Assembly (NCBI GenBank): GCA_031286265.1
Contig: JAITUP010000093.1
Coordinates: 1 to 36,901 of the forward strand
Origin: Chitinispirillales bacterium
GTDB lineage: Bacteria > Fibrobacterota > Chitinivibrionia > Chitinivibrionales > Chitinispirillaceae
DNA: 36,901 nt
Direction of reading: 5' to 3'
Both the position numbers and the translations under genes were made by a program. Positions within the stretch are counted from its first letter, which is position 1. Each line of letters starts with the position of its first letter. Shown piece by piece: positions 27,593 through 36,489 of the stretch. Below the pieces are notes generated by a model. That model was given only the letters and a program-made list of their open reading frames with translations, was not told where the DNA came from and did not search any database.

Positions 27593-28855
27593 GTGATGAC
27601 CAAGGTTTTGCCGTTTACTAATGATGAGATTGTTGAGTTGGCCAACAGCCACAAGACGCCGTTTCATATTTATGACGAAAAAGGGATACGCGAAAACGCG
27701 AGGCGGCTTATAAGGGCGTTTTCTTGGGCGCCGGAATTTTATGAATATTACGCTGTCAAGGCTAATCCTAATCCTTATTTATTGACGATTTTCAAGCAGG
27801 AAGGGATAGGCGCGGACTGCAGTTCTCTTGCGGAACTGTCGCTTGCGATACGGTGCGGCATTACGGGCGAAGACGTAATGTTTACATCAAACGCCACCCC
27901 GGCGCTTGAGTTCAAGGTTGCAAGCGCTATGAGCGCGATAATAAACCTCGACGACATCACCCACATCCCCTTTTTGGAGGAGTGCGCCGGATTGCCCGAT
28001 CTCATCTCCATACGCTACAACCCCGGCCCGCTGCGCACCGGCAATGCGATCATCGGCAACCCGCAAGAGGCGAAGTACGGGTTTACGCGGGAGCAGGTGT
28101 TTGAGGGTTACAAAATTCTGAAAAGTAAGGGAGTGTCGCGCTTCGGGCTTCATGCAATGATGGCATCAAACGAGTTGAACGGGCAATATTATGTCGACAC
28201 CGCCATCATGCTGTTTGAGCTTGCGGCGGAAGTCTCTAAGGAATTGGGAATAAAGTTTGACCTCATAAATTTCGGCGGCGGGATCGGCATCCCATACCAC
28301 CCCGAGCAAAAGGCCGTTTGCTTTGACGAAGTCTCCGCCGGAATAAAAGCCGCGTATGAAAAAATCATAGTTCCGGCAGGATTGCACCCGCTCAAAATTT
28401 GCATGGAGTTAGCCCGCGCGATGACCGGCCCATACGGATTCCTCGTATCAAAAGCTCTCCACATCAAAAAGACATATAAGAATTACGTAGGCCTCGATGC
28501 TTGTATGGCAAACTTGATGCGCCCTGCTCTCTACGGCGCATACCACCACATCACAGTTGTCGGCAAAGAAAATCAACCGGCGGATTATATGTATGACGTG
28601 ACGGGGTCATTATGCGAAAATAACGATAAATTCGCTATTGACAGGCGCTTGCCGGAAATCGTCCCCGGCGACATATTCGTAATTCACGATACCGGCGCGC
28701 ACGGCCATTCGATGGGGTTCAACTACAACGGAAAAACCCGCAGCGCGGAATTGCTACGCCGTGAGGACGGAAGCGTTTTAGAAATCAGGCGGGCGGAAAC
28801 GCTCAGTGATCTGTTCGCGACATTGGATTTTGAGGGGCTGGGAAAGTTTTGCTGA
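27593..28855 (+). CDS. lysA: Diaminopimelate decarboxylase family
   Basis: YYAVKANPNPYLL (PLP lysine), GGGIGIPYHPEQ, DVTGSLCENNDKFA, DTGAHGHSMGFNYNGKTRSAELL. Confidence 0.85.
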   Translation: MMTKVLPFTNDEIVELANSHKTPFHIYDEKGIRENARRLIRAFSWAPEFYEYYAVKANPNPYLLTIFKQEGIGADCSSLAELSLAIRCGITGEDVMFTSNATPALEFKVASAMSAIINLDDITHIPFLEECAGLPDLISIRYNPGPLRTGNAIIGNPQEAKYGFTREQVFEGYKILKSKGVSRFGLHAMMASNELNGQYYVDTAIMLFELAAEVSKELGIKFDLINFGGGIGIPYHPEQKAVCFDEVSAGIKAAYEKIIVPAGLHPLKICMELARAMTGPYGFLVSKALHIKKTYKNYVGLDACMANLMRPALYGAYHHITVVGKENQPADYMYDVTGSLCENNDKFAIDRRLPEIVPGDIFVIHDTGAHGHSMGFNYNGKTRSAELLRREDGSVLEIRRAETLSDLFATLDFEGLGKFC

Positions 28856-28909
28856 GCCAAAAAACATTTCGGCCTTGATATTTTTAATAAAAAATATTAT
28901 ATTGAAATT

Positions 28910-29170
28910 ATGCCAGAACTAAGTCGATTTTTAGGTATCGCGATATTGATGCACTTTGATGATCATAATCCCCCACATTTTCATGTGAGATATAATGATT
29001 TTCGTGCGATGATTTCCATTAAGGATTTGCTGTTAATGGAAGGAGAGCTACCGCCTCGCGTACAGGGGCTGGTTGTGGAATGGGCCAGACAGCACAAAGA
29101 TGAATTGTTGAAAAATTGGGATATGTTGCAAGAAACCGGAAAATATTTCAAGGTAAAACCATTAGTTTAG
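28910..29170 (+). CDS. DUF4160 domain protein
   Basis: MPELSRFLGIAILMHFDDHNPPHFHVRYND. Confidence 0.88.
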   Translation: MPELSRFLGIAILMHFDDHNPPHFHVRYNDFRAMISIKDLLLMEGELPPRVQGLVVEWARQHKDELLKNWDMLQETGKYFKVKPLV

Positions 29171-29182
29171 AGAGGTACGGCA

Positions 29183-29434
29183 ATGATTTGGGTTATTAAA
29201 GCGGAACTAAAAGATGGTTATAAGATTTTCGTGGAATTCAACGATGGCATAAATGGGGTTATTGATTTTAAGGAAAAACTGGATAATGATCATCGGCCGA
29301 TTATCAGAGATTTGCTGGATTTAGATAAATTCAAAACGGTTAAAGTTGACATGGATACGCTATGCTGGGATAACGGTGTGGATTTTGCGCCTGAATACTT
29401 GTATGAAAAAATTAAATTAACGAAAATTGCTTGA
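29183..29434 (+). CDS. DUF2442 domain protein
   Basis: IKAELKDGYKIFVEFNDGINGVIDFKEKL... DTLCWDNGVDFAPEYLYEKI. Confidence 0.85.
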   Translation: MIWVIKAELKDGYKIFVEFNDGINGVIDFKEKLDNDHRPIIRDLLDLDKFKTVKVDMDTLCWDNGVDFAPEYLYEKIKLTKIA

Positions 29435-29469
29435 TTGATGTATAAAAAACTATTAATTATGGAAGTAGA

Positions 29470-31002
29470 ATGTCAGCACAAAATAAAAAGGGAAAAACGG
29501 CCGTAACCCCCACCCGCCAAGAGGACTATCCCGAATGGTATCAGCAGGTGATAAAAGCAGCCGATCTTGCCGAAAACTCGCCTGTGCGCGGATGTATGGT
29601 GATTAAGCCGTGGGGGTACTCGCTGTGGGAAAATATTCAGCGCGTGCTCGACGGGATGTTCAAAGCCACGGGGCACAAGAACGCGTACTTCCCACTCTTC
29701 ATCCCCAAGAGTTTTTTGGAAAAGGAGGCAGAGCATGTCGACGGATTTGCAAAGGAATGCGCGGTCGTCACGCATCACAGATTAGAGGCCGGGCCGGACG
29801 GGAAGTTGATTCCCGCGGGCGAGCTTGAGGAACCGCTCGTCGTCCGCCCCACATCGGAGACGATCATCGGCGCGATGTTCGCCAAGTGGATACAATCATA
29901 CCGTGACTTGCCGCTGCTTATCAATCAGTGGGCAAACATAGTCCGCTGGGAGATGCGGACGCGGCTGTTTTTGAGGACGGCGGAGTTTTTGTGGCAGGAA
30001 GGCCACACCGCGCACAGCACACGGGAAGAGGCGGTCGAAGAGACGATGATGATGCTGAGCGTCTACTCAAAATTCGCCGAAGAGTACATGGCAATGCCGG
30101 TAATAATGGGCGAAAAAACGGAATCGGAGCGGTTTCCCGGGGCGCTGTCGACATACTGCATCGAGGCGATGATGCAGGACCGTAAGGCTTTGCAGGCGGG
30201 AACTTCGCACTTTCTCGGGCAAAATTTTTCCAAGGCTTTCGAAATAAAGTTCTTAGACGCGTCCGGGAAAGAGGAGCACGCGTGGACGACGAGCTGGGGG
30301 GTATCAACACGTTTAATCGGCGGGTTGATAATGACACATGGGGATGACGACGGCCTGATTATACCGCCGCGCCTTGCACCCTCGCACATTGTTATCCTAC
30401 CCATAGCTCACGACGACGAAGCGTCAGCGCAGGTATTGGAGTATTGCGACAAGCTCGCGGCAGAGTTGAGGGATATCCGGTATGACGACAGGCGCCTTGA
30501 GGTAGAGGTTGACAAACGCGAAGGGCGCGGCGGCGACAAAGTGTGGTCGTGGATAAAAAAAGGTGTCCCCATATATTTAGAAATAGGCCCGCGCGACATC
30601 GCCTCCGATTCGGTTTACGTCGGCAGGCGCGACAAGAGCCGCAAAGAGCGGTTTGGGATGCAACGTGCGGAGTTTGTCGGCAAGGTTACGGAAATTTTGG
30701 ATGATATCCAAAACAATCTTTTCGAGCGGGCAAAGGCGTTTCGGGACGGGAATATCAAGACCATCGATAATAAAGACGAGTTTTACAAATTTTTCACCCC
30801 CGCTAACAAGGAAAAGCCCGAAATCCACGGCGGCTTCGCGCTCAGCCACTGGGACGGATCGGCGGAAGTTGAAGCACAGGTGAAAAATGATTTGAGCGTA
30901 ACGATACGGTGCGTTCCGCTCGACATTGAACCGGAAGATGGAATTTGCATGTTTAGCGGGAAAAAATCATCGCGGCGGGTAATTTGGGCAAAATCATACT
31001 AA
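29470..31002 (+). CDS. proS: Proline--tRNA ligase, archaeal/eukaryotic-like (type 3) form
   Basis: YPEWYQQVIKAADLAENSPVRGCMVIKPWGYSLWENIQ, VVRPTSETIIGAMFAKWIQSYRDLPLLINQWANIVRWEMRTRLFLRTAEFLWQEGHTAH. Confidence 0.95.
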   Translation: MSAQNKKGKTAVTPTRQEDYPEWYQQVIKAADLAENSPVRGCMVIKPWGYSLWENIQRVLDGMFKATGHKNAYFPLFIPKSFLEKEAEHVDGFAKECAVVTHHRLEAGPDGKLIPAGELEEPLVVRPTSETIIGAMFAKWIQSYRDLPLLINQWANIVRWEMRTRLFLRTAEFLWQEGHTAHSTREEAVEETMMMLSVYSKFAEEYMAMPVIMGEKTESERFPGALSTYCIEAMMQDRKALQAGTSHFLGQNFSKAFEIKFLDASGKEEHAWTTSWGVSTRLIGGLIMTHGDDDGLIIPPRLAPSHIVILPIAHDDEASAQVLEYCDKLAAELRDIRYDDRRLEVEVDKREGRGGDKVWSWIKKGVPIYLEIGPRDIASDSVYVGRRDKSRKERFGMQRAEFVGKVTEILDDIQNNLFERAKAFRDGNIKTIDNKDEFYKFFTPANKEKPEIHGGFALSHWDGSAEVEAQVKNDLSVTIRCVPLDIEPEDGICMFSGKKSSRRVIWAKSY

Positions 31003-31040
31003 AATAAACTCAAAAACATATTTTAACAAAGGCTGTAGTA

Positions 31041-31859
31041 ATGCATCCAGTTTTGTTCACAATATTCGAATTTCCCGTCCCTTCTTACGGCACGATGCTT
31101 GCGCTGTCGTTTTTGTTAGGGATCTTTATCGCCGTGCGCTTGGCAAAAAAACGCGGGCTCAGCGGAGAGGTTATCGCTGACCTTGCCCTCTACGTGATAA
31201 TCTCCGCGGTCATTGGAGCGCGGATTTATTATGTAATGACGCATTTTGACGAATTTCGAGGCGATCTGTTCTCTATTGTCAATCCGTTTAGCGACGGACG
31301 TATCGGGATTAGCGGACTTGTAATGTATGGCGGATTTATTGCATCGATTATCGCGGCGACGACCTATTTCAAAATTAAGAAACTCCCGATTTTGACCTAT
31401 CTCGACGTATGCTCGCCAAGCGTCGGTGTGGGGATTGCGCTCACGCGGATCGGGTGTTTTTTGAACGGTTGCTGCTATGGCGCGGCGGCTAAGGCCGGGA
31501 GCTTTTTGTCGATAAATTATCCGCCGGTCGGCTCCCCGGCAGGGCATTATCAACGCTACATCGGGGCGGAAGGCCTTTTACCGTCTCAATTTTTTGAATC
31601 GATGGGCGGGCTCGCGATTTTTTTGATTTTGATTTTGGCGGGACGAAGCAAAAAATATTTCCACGGCCTGCAATTTTACTTGCTAATCGTGCTATACGCC
31701 GTGCTGCGGTTCTTTGTTGAAACGACCCGCTATATCGAAACTCAAAAAATCGGCCCATTTTCGCACAATCAGATAATCTGTATCGCTTTGTTTACGGTGT
31801 TTGGGTATTTGATCGTTAAAAATTTTATCGCGACGCGAAAACAGCTTCGTCCGCAATAA
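31041..31859 (+). CDS. lgt: Prolipoprotein diacylglyceryl transferase
   Basis: PSYGTMLALSFLLG, GISGLVMYGGFI, RIGCFLNGCCYG motifs. Confidence 0.93.
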   Translation: MHPVLFTIFEFPVPSYGTMLALSFLLGIFIAVRLAKKRGLSGEVIADLALYVIISAVIGARIYYVMTHFDEFRGDLFSIVNPFSDGRIGISGLVMYGGFIASIIAATTYFKIKKLPILTYLDVCSPSVGVGIALTRIGCFLNGCCYGAAAKAGSFLSINYPPVGSPAGHYQRYIGAEGLLPSQFFESMGGLAIFLILILAGRSKKYFHGLQFYLLIVLYAVLRFFVETTRYIETQKIGPFSHNQIICIALFTVFGYLIVKNFIATRKQLRPQ

Positions 31860-31891
31860 CGGCTTTCCGCGCTTAATCGGAGAATCATAAT

Positions 31892-32629
31892 ATGGGCAAA
31901 CAAAAAACGCCGCTGCCGTTTCTCAGGCGCTTGGAGGATTTTTTCATCCCGTCGATGTGCATAATCTGCGACGGCGCGCGTGATCGCGACGATAACTGGT
32001 TTTGTCAAATCTGCGTTGACGCTCTAGCCGTAAATTACAGCAGGCGCGACGCGTGCCCGCGCTGTTCCCAAAACCGCCGCAAACGCGAATGCGCGTGTGA
32101 ACTCGCGTGGGATTACCCGTTTGAGAAAGTCCTTTCGGCCTACGATTACGACGACACCGTCAGCGCCATCGTTCATCATATCAAATACAAAGGTAAAAGC
32201 CAACTGGCTTATCATATAGGCTTCATAACCGCACCGCTTCTGCCGCGCGAATTTTTCAGTGAGATAAATTTTTATATCCCGGTACCGCTGCACAAGGCAA
32301 GAGCGCAGCGCAGAGGCTACAACCAGGCGGAGTATTTTGCTCGCGGCCTGTTGCGGGGGCTCGGGCACGATTTGAAGATGCTACGAACGGATCTACTGGC
32401 ACGGGTAAAAAATACAGGAACACAAACCAAACTCGACAAAGACGAACGGCTAAAAAATTTGGACGGGGCGTTTACGGTTAGCCCGGGAAATATCATCGAA
32501 ATGACGGGGAAACGTGTAGCGCTGGTCGATGACGTGATGACGACGGGAGCTACGGCAGAAGCCTGCACGGAAGAGCTACTACGCGCCGGGTGCGCGTCTG
32601 TGCGAGTAGTGTCGCTGGGCAAACGCTAA
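31892..32629 (+). CDS. comF: ComF-family amidophosphoribosyltransferase-like protein
   Basis: Cys-rich N-terminus, YIPVPLHKARAQRRGYNQAEYFARGL, VALVDDVMTTGATAEAC. Confidence 0.92.
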   Translation: MGKQKTPLPFLRRLEDFFIPSMCIICDGARDRDDNWFCQICVDALAVNYSRRDACPRCSQNRRKRECACELAWDYPFEKVLSAYDYDDTVSAIVHHIKYKGKSQLAYHIGFITAPLLPREFFSEINFYIPVPLHKARAQRRGYNQAEYFARGLLRGLGHDLKMLRTDLLARVKNTGTQTKLDKDERLKNLDGAFTVSPGNIIEMTGKRVALVDDVMTTGATAEACTEELLRAGCASVRVVSLGKR

Positions 32630-32671
32630 TTCTACGCTCGCAACAACGACACTTCACACCCTCAACTAAAA

Positions 32672-32839
32672 CTACGCCTGACTGATCGCTTCGACCGGGC
32701 ATGAATCGACGCAAACGCCGCAATCGGTACACTTACCTTCGTCGATGGTGTAGGGCGTACCCTCAACGATAGCATCGGCCGGGCACTCAGGGATGCAGGC
32801 GCCGCAGGCAAGGCATGTGTCAGAAATCGTGTAAGCCAC
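32672..32839 (-). CDS. 2x[4Fe-4S] ferredoxin, 55 aa, GTG start (absent from the ORF track)
   Basis: Minus-strand translation VAYTISDTCLACGACIPECPADAIVEGTPYTIDEGKCTDCGVCVDSCPVEAISQA*; AGGAGG RBS upstream of the GTG. Confidence 0.92.
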   Translation of the reverse strand: MAYTISDTCLACGACIPECPADAIVEGTPYTIDEGKCTDCGVCVDSCPVEAISQA

Positions 32840-32954
32840 TAACTACCTCCTGAAAATTGGTTGAAAATAATGTTTTTCGCTTGAAAGCGATTTACATATA
32901 CACTAAGTATAACTTATGCGGCTGAAAAAAGGCAAGCACTATTTTAAAAAAACG

Positions 32955-34790
32955 CTAACTATCGACAAAACCTCTGTGCGACGCTACATCATATATCCGG
33001 CGATATTTTCCAATCGCCACATCCCACGTAAAATCACGCAGGCTCTCCATGCCGTTCAGCATCATCTGACCGTATTCCTCACAGTTGGCAAATACATCGG
33101 CGGCATTTTCCATAGCGATACACGCCTCGTCGACCATCGAGCGATATAGCGGGACATCCATGCGCTCCCCCACCGGGGCGTCGAGGATGCGCTTCCACTC
33201 ACCGCAGTCGATATCGTCGCCGCTTGCGCTCTCGTGATACAAAAATCCGGTGGACCCGTCGGCCGGCTCGGCCCTTACCTGCACCAGCAACCCGCCGGTC
33301 GCCCGCGCTATAACCGGAGTGCCGTGCATAAAACCCTCGGTAGCCGCGCCAAACGGCTCATAGAAAGACGGCATCAACAAAAAAGATGAACCGAGAACAA
33401 CGGAGGCATAATCTTCAGAAGCTATCCTGAATGGCCAAATAACAATATCACCGGGGCGCTCCGAGGCAATACCCCTGAAAAAAGCCAACTCCTCCGCATG
33501 CTTCGCCCCCTCGGCGCTGCTGGGGCAAAATATCAACCCAATCTTACCGGGAGGAAGTTTTTTGATCGCCTGAAATATAACATCAAACCCTTTTTGCATG
33601 AGATCAAGACGCCCGGACATGAAAAATATCGGCCGATCACAGTCAATTGTTTTCGAGGCGTCACCACTACCATCACTCCACAAATCCAACTTGCCAACAA
33701 CTTCCGGCCGATCCATCGCCTTCACTATTTCGAGCATCTTCTCCCTAAACCGCGTTTTCTGCTTCAGCAACGCGGTAAAATCACCCTGACGAGCACGCGA
33801 TAGCGCCGTGTACGTATACCGCAGATAGGGACGCCCGAACATGCCGTTTTCTATACCGACAGGCGGGTTTGCGGTGAACATATCCTGCAAGTGATTCGTG
33901 AACACGCTACGCTGCAACGGATCGGTGCGCAGTTCATCCGCAAACGGCGCGCTGACCGTCGTGAGCGGTCCGTTGAGCAACGGAATCGCGCACTGCAAAA
34001 CAGTGTCGCCGCGGATGCCGCCCCCGCCAGGCCGCTCGCGATCCGCCCCCGCAAAAAAATACTGCTCCTTCTTATCAACACTAACCCCGCTGTCAAACGA
34101 ATTATGCAGAGTAAGCACAGTCCGCGCATTCTCAAGAACCCCGTCAAGCACAGCCCGCTTGGAAGTGATCGCGATTGGCGCGGTCTCCCAGTCGTGCGCG
34201 TGGAATAATATGTCCCTCGTAAAACCAAGCCGCGCAAGCACGTGAGGCACAACGGCACAAAACGCGAGCGCGTCCTCAAGAAGATCGGCGCCGTCGGCAT
34301 AGGAATATGGATTCTGATCAGCCGTAAACCTGCCGTCTATACCTATAAAATACGCGCTGACCGGCATGTCGTCGTTGCGATAGCAACAATACGTCACCTC
34401 ATGAGGACAGGCAGCTTCCGGCGACACATGAATTGTCTCGCTATCAATAATCAGTTCCAAAGCCCCGCCGGCAACCGCCTCCCGGACTTTAGGGATATTG
34501 ACATAATGCGGTGTCATCAGAATTACGTCTTCGCCATATTTCTTCAAAAACGTCGGCAAAAACCGCATCACCGCCGCCAACCCCCCAAGCTGCGCAAACC
34601 TGTTTTCAAACGTCAAAGACACAATTTTGCGTTTCTCAGCCGAAAATCCGCGCTCCCGCTCATTAAGCGCGTCAAGCCCTTCCCGCCCAAACGCGTCAAG
34701 GAACCCCACATCAAGAAGCTGCCACGCATCCACTTTAGCGGCAAAAGAGGCGTCATAGGCGGTATATGGATTACGGTGTTGGATTTTCAT
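32955..34790 (-). CDS. glgA: Glycogen/starch synthase (GT5-type)
   Basis: ENRFAQLGGLAAVMRFLPTFLKKYGEDVILMTPHY, GIENGMFG, LLMPSFYEPFGAATEGFMHGTPVIARATGGL. Confidence 0.85.
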   Translation of the reverse strand: MKIQHRNPYTAYDASFAAKVDAWQLLDVGFLDAFGREGLDALNERERGFSAEKRKIVSLTFENRFAQLGGLAAVMRFLPTFLKKYGEDVILMTPHYVNIPKVREAVAGGALELIIDSETIHVSPEAACPHEVTYCCYRNDDMPVSAYFIGIDGRFTADQNPYSYADGADLLEDALAFCAVVPHVLARLGFTRDILFHAHDWETAPIAITSKRAVLDGVLENARTVLTLHNSFDSGVSVDKKEQYFFAGADRERPGGGGIRGDTVLQCAIPLLNGPLTTVSAPFADELRTDPLQRSVFTNHLQDMFTANPPVGIENGMFGRPYLRYTYTALSRARQGDFTALLKQKTRFREKMLEIVKAMDRPEVVGKLDLWSDGSGDASKTIDCDRPIFFMSGRLDLMQKGFDVIFQAIKKLPPGKIGLIFCPSSAEGAKHAEELAFFRGIASERPGDIVIWPFRIASEDYASVVLGSSFLLMPSFYEPFGAATEGFMHGTPVIARATGGLLVQVRAEPADGSTGFLYHESASGDDIDCGEWKRILDAPVGERMDVPLYRSMVDEACIAMENAADVFANCEEYGQMMLNGMESLRDFTWDVAIGKYRRIYDVASHRGFVDS

Positions 34791-34844
34791 AATATTAAAA
34801 TATAATCACTGCCGTCTCATAAGATTTTACCTTTTTTTTAAAAA

Positions 34845-34955
34845 ACCCTTTTTTTAAAATGTGTCACCTAACTCCCCGATACCATTCCGTAAAGTTTGGG
34901 ACAACAAAGGCTCGTATGAATGGATGGGGCGATGTTCATTCTTGCTTGGTTGGGG
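34845..34955 (+). repeat. Dispersed intergenic repeat (17-mer family), copy C
   Basis: GTTTGGGACAACAAAGG at 34894-34910. Confidence 0.87.
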
Positions 34956-34969
34956 TGCGATGTTTTTTT

Positions 34970-35085
34970 AAAAATCTTTTTTTTAAAATGTGTCGCCTAA
35001 CCTCCTGATACCGCTCCGTAATGTTTGGGACAACAAAGGATCATTTGAATGGATAGGGCGATGTCCTTCCATGCGCGGTTGGGAT
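34970..35085 (+). repeat. Dispersed intergenic repeat (17-mer family), copy D, tandem to C
   Basis: GTTTGGGACAACAAAGG at 35023-35039, 129 bp after copy C. Confidence 0.87.
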
Positions 35086-35103
35086 GCAAGGATTACAAAC
35101 CAC

Positions 35104-35174
35104 ATCCCCCGTATTTGGTTTTAGGATATGGGTTTTAGCGTAGGTCGGTTTTAGGTGGGGGGCGTTGCGGGGGT
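35104..35174 (+). repeat. Dispersed intergenic repeat (CCCCCGTATTTGG block), copy 2
   Basis: atcccccgtatttggttttaggatatgggttttagcgtaggtcggttttaggtggggggcgttgcggggg; similar to 7380-7448. Confidence 0.75.
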
Positions 35175-35245
35175 TCTCCCCCGCTCTGGGGGTAGCGGAA
35201 TAAAAATATTGCCAAAGGCAATATTTTTATGGAGCGTGGGGGAGA
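35175..35245. repeat. Long composite hairpin
   Basis: Inner perfect 14-bp arms ataaaaatattgcc-aaa-ggcaatatttttat (35200-35230). Outer tctcccccgctc / gagcgtgggggaga. Confidence 0.85.
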
Positions 35246-35264
35246 CTTCCCCCCTTAAAATATG

Positions 35265-35319
35265 TTTTGACTTTGAATTTGACTTTGATTTTGATTTTGA
35301 TTTTGACTTTGATTTTAAC
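35265..35319 (+). repeat. Low-complexity 6-bp repeat tract (GACTTT/GATTTT)n
   Basis: ttttgactttgaatttgactttgattttgattttgattttgactttgattttaac. Confidence 0.85.
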
Positions 35320-35384
35320 GTTTGTGTTTTAGAGTCGTTTGATTGAAAGAGGAAACTTCGAGCCCCGTCACCAAAGCTATGGAG

Positions 35385-36056
35385 TCACCCCACCCGCCCG
35401 CACTCCACGCCAAGCGGGCATCCCTCACAAAGCGCCTTTTTCCGACAATGCTTCGCGCCGTTGATAACAATAAGCGCATGGAAATTGTTATATACCTCAA
35501 CACTACGAGGAAGATTAGCCTCAAAATAAGCCTTAACTACCGCATACCCTTTACCGGCATCAATAGGATAGCGATCACAAAATCGGACGGTGTAGGCATC
35601 CACAACAAAAGTCGGAAAGTCGAAAGCATAGAGGAGAATCGAATCGGCAGTCTCCGGCCCCACGCCCTTTGTCGCGAGTAATTCACCGCGCAATTTTTCA
35701 AGCGGCTCACGCCGAACGGCCGCCGCATCAAAATCATACTTGGCAAACCACTCCGTCACCGTTTTTAAGTACACAGCTTTCTGATTAAAATATCCCGCAG
35801 GCCGGATCACCGCCGCCAAGTCAGGCAAATCCGCGCTTAGTATCGCTTCAGGAGACAGAGGTATGGATTGAGGGGACAGAGACAAATCATGAGCGTCGCC
35901 AAAATTAGCAATAGCTTTTTCCACATTCCCCCACGCGGTATTCTGCGTCAAGACAGCGCCGACGACAACTTCATACGGCGTCTTCGCGGGCCACCAGCGT
36001 GGATGGCCGTGGTGGGATAGAAGGCGATGATAGATGGATTCTATCGTGCTAATCAT
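35385..36056 (-). CDS. Endonuclease III-like HhH-GPD DNA glycosylase with FeS cluster
   Basis: VLTQNTAWGNVEKAI, LLATKGVGPETADSILLYAFDFPTFVVDAYTVRF, C-terminal CRKKALCEGCPLGVEC. Confidence 0.9.
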   Translation of the reverse strand: MISTIESIYHRLLSHHGHPRWWPAKTPYEVVVGAVLTQNTAWGNVEKAIANFGDAHDLSLSPQSIPLSPEAILSADLPDLAAVIRPAGYFNQKAVYLKTVTEWFAKYDFDAAAVRREPLEKLRGELLATKGVGPETADSILLYAFDFPTFVVDAYTVRFCDRYPIDAGKGYAVVKAYFEANLPRSVEVYNNFHALIVINGAKHCRKKALCEGCPLGVECGRVG

Positions 36057-36344
36057 TATTTATGCATCAATCCTTTCGGTTATCAATGCCCGTTCTACTA
36101 CCCTCTGATTTTAATATTATACTCATCGCCACACGTCTCCCTCTCCATCGTAACCAACGCCCATCCTCCGACTTTTTCGCCCTTGCCATAACACCTACCG
36201 CCTTTTTATGATGAAATGGACACGTCCGCATTCTTGGATACTAAGAAAATACAACAATTCCAGGATAAAAAGCAAGCATTTTTTTCACCCGGCAACGGAT
36301 GGTGGATTATCTACACGAAACAACAAAATGTCAATTTTTTATCA

Positions 36345-36489
36345 TTATTCTTCCTTAGCAACCACCCAATAACCCAACCTGTCAGACCCAACACGCCAAA
36401 TAACCCCAGCCTCACGAAGCCCCCGTATTTCACGTGAAATCGTGCGGATAGACAAATCGGTCTCCGCCGCTAAATTTTTCTTCGACTCG
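36345..36489 (-). pseudogene. C-terminal winged-helix/HTH remnant, RecG/AlbA_2-type regulator tail
   Basis: Minus frame ESKKNLAAETDLSIRTISREIRGLREAGVIWRVGSDRLGYWVVAKEE*, with an in-frame stop just upstream. Confidence 0.6.

Noticed and set aside
34845-35085. Tandem 17-mer repeats as a CRISPR array
   Set aside because: Only two units at 129-bp spacing, no short regular spacers, no cas genes.
35155-35346. ORF encoding FDFEFDFDFDFDF...
   Set aside because: Translation of the repeat block, hairpin and simple-sequence tract; no credible gene.
36216-36437. 73-aa plus-strand ORF
   Set aside because: Overlaps the HTH remnant on the opposite strand; low-complexity end.
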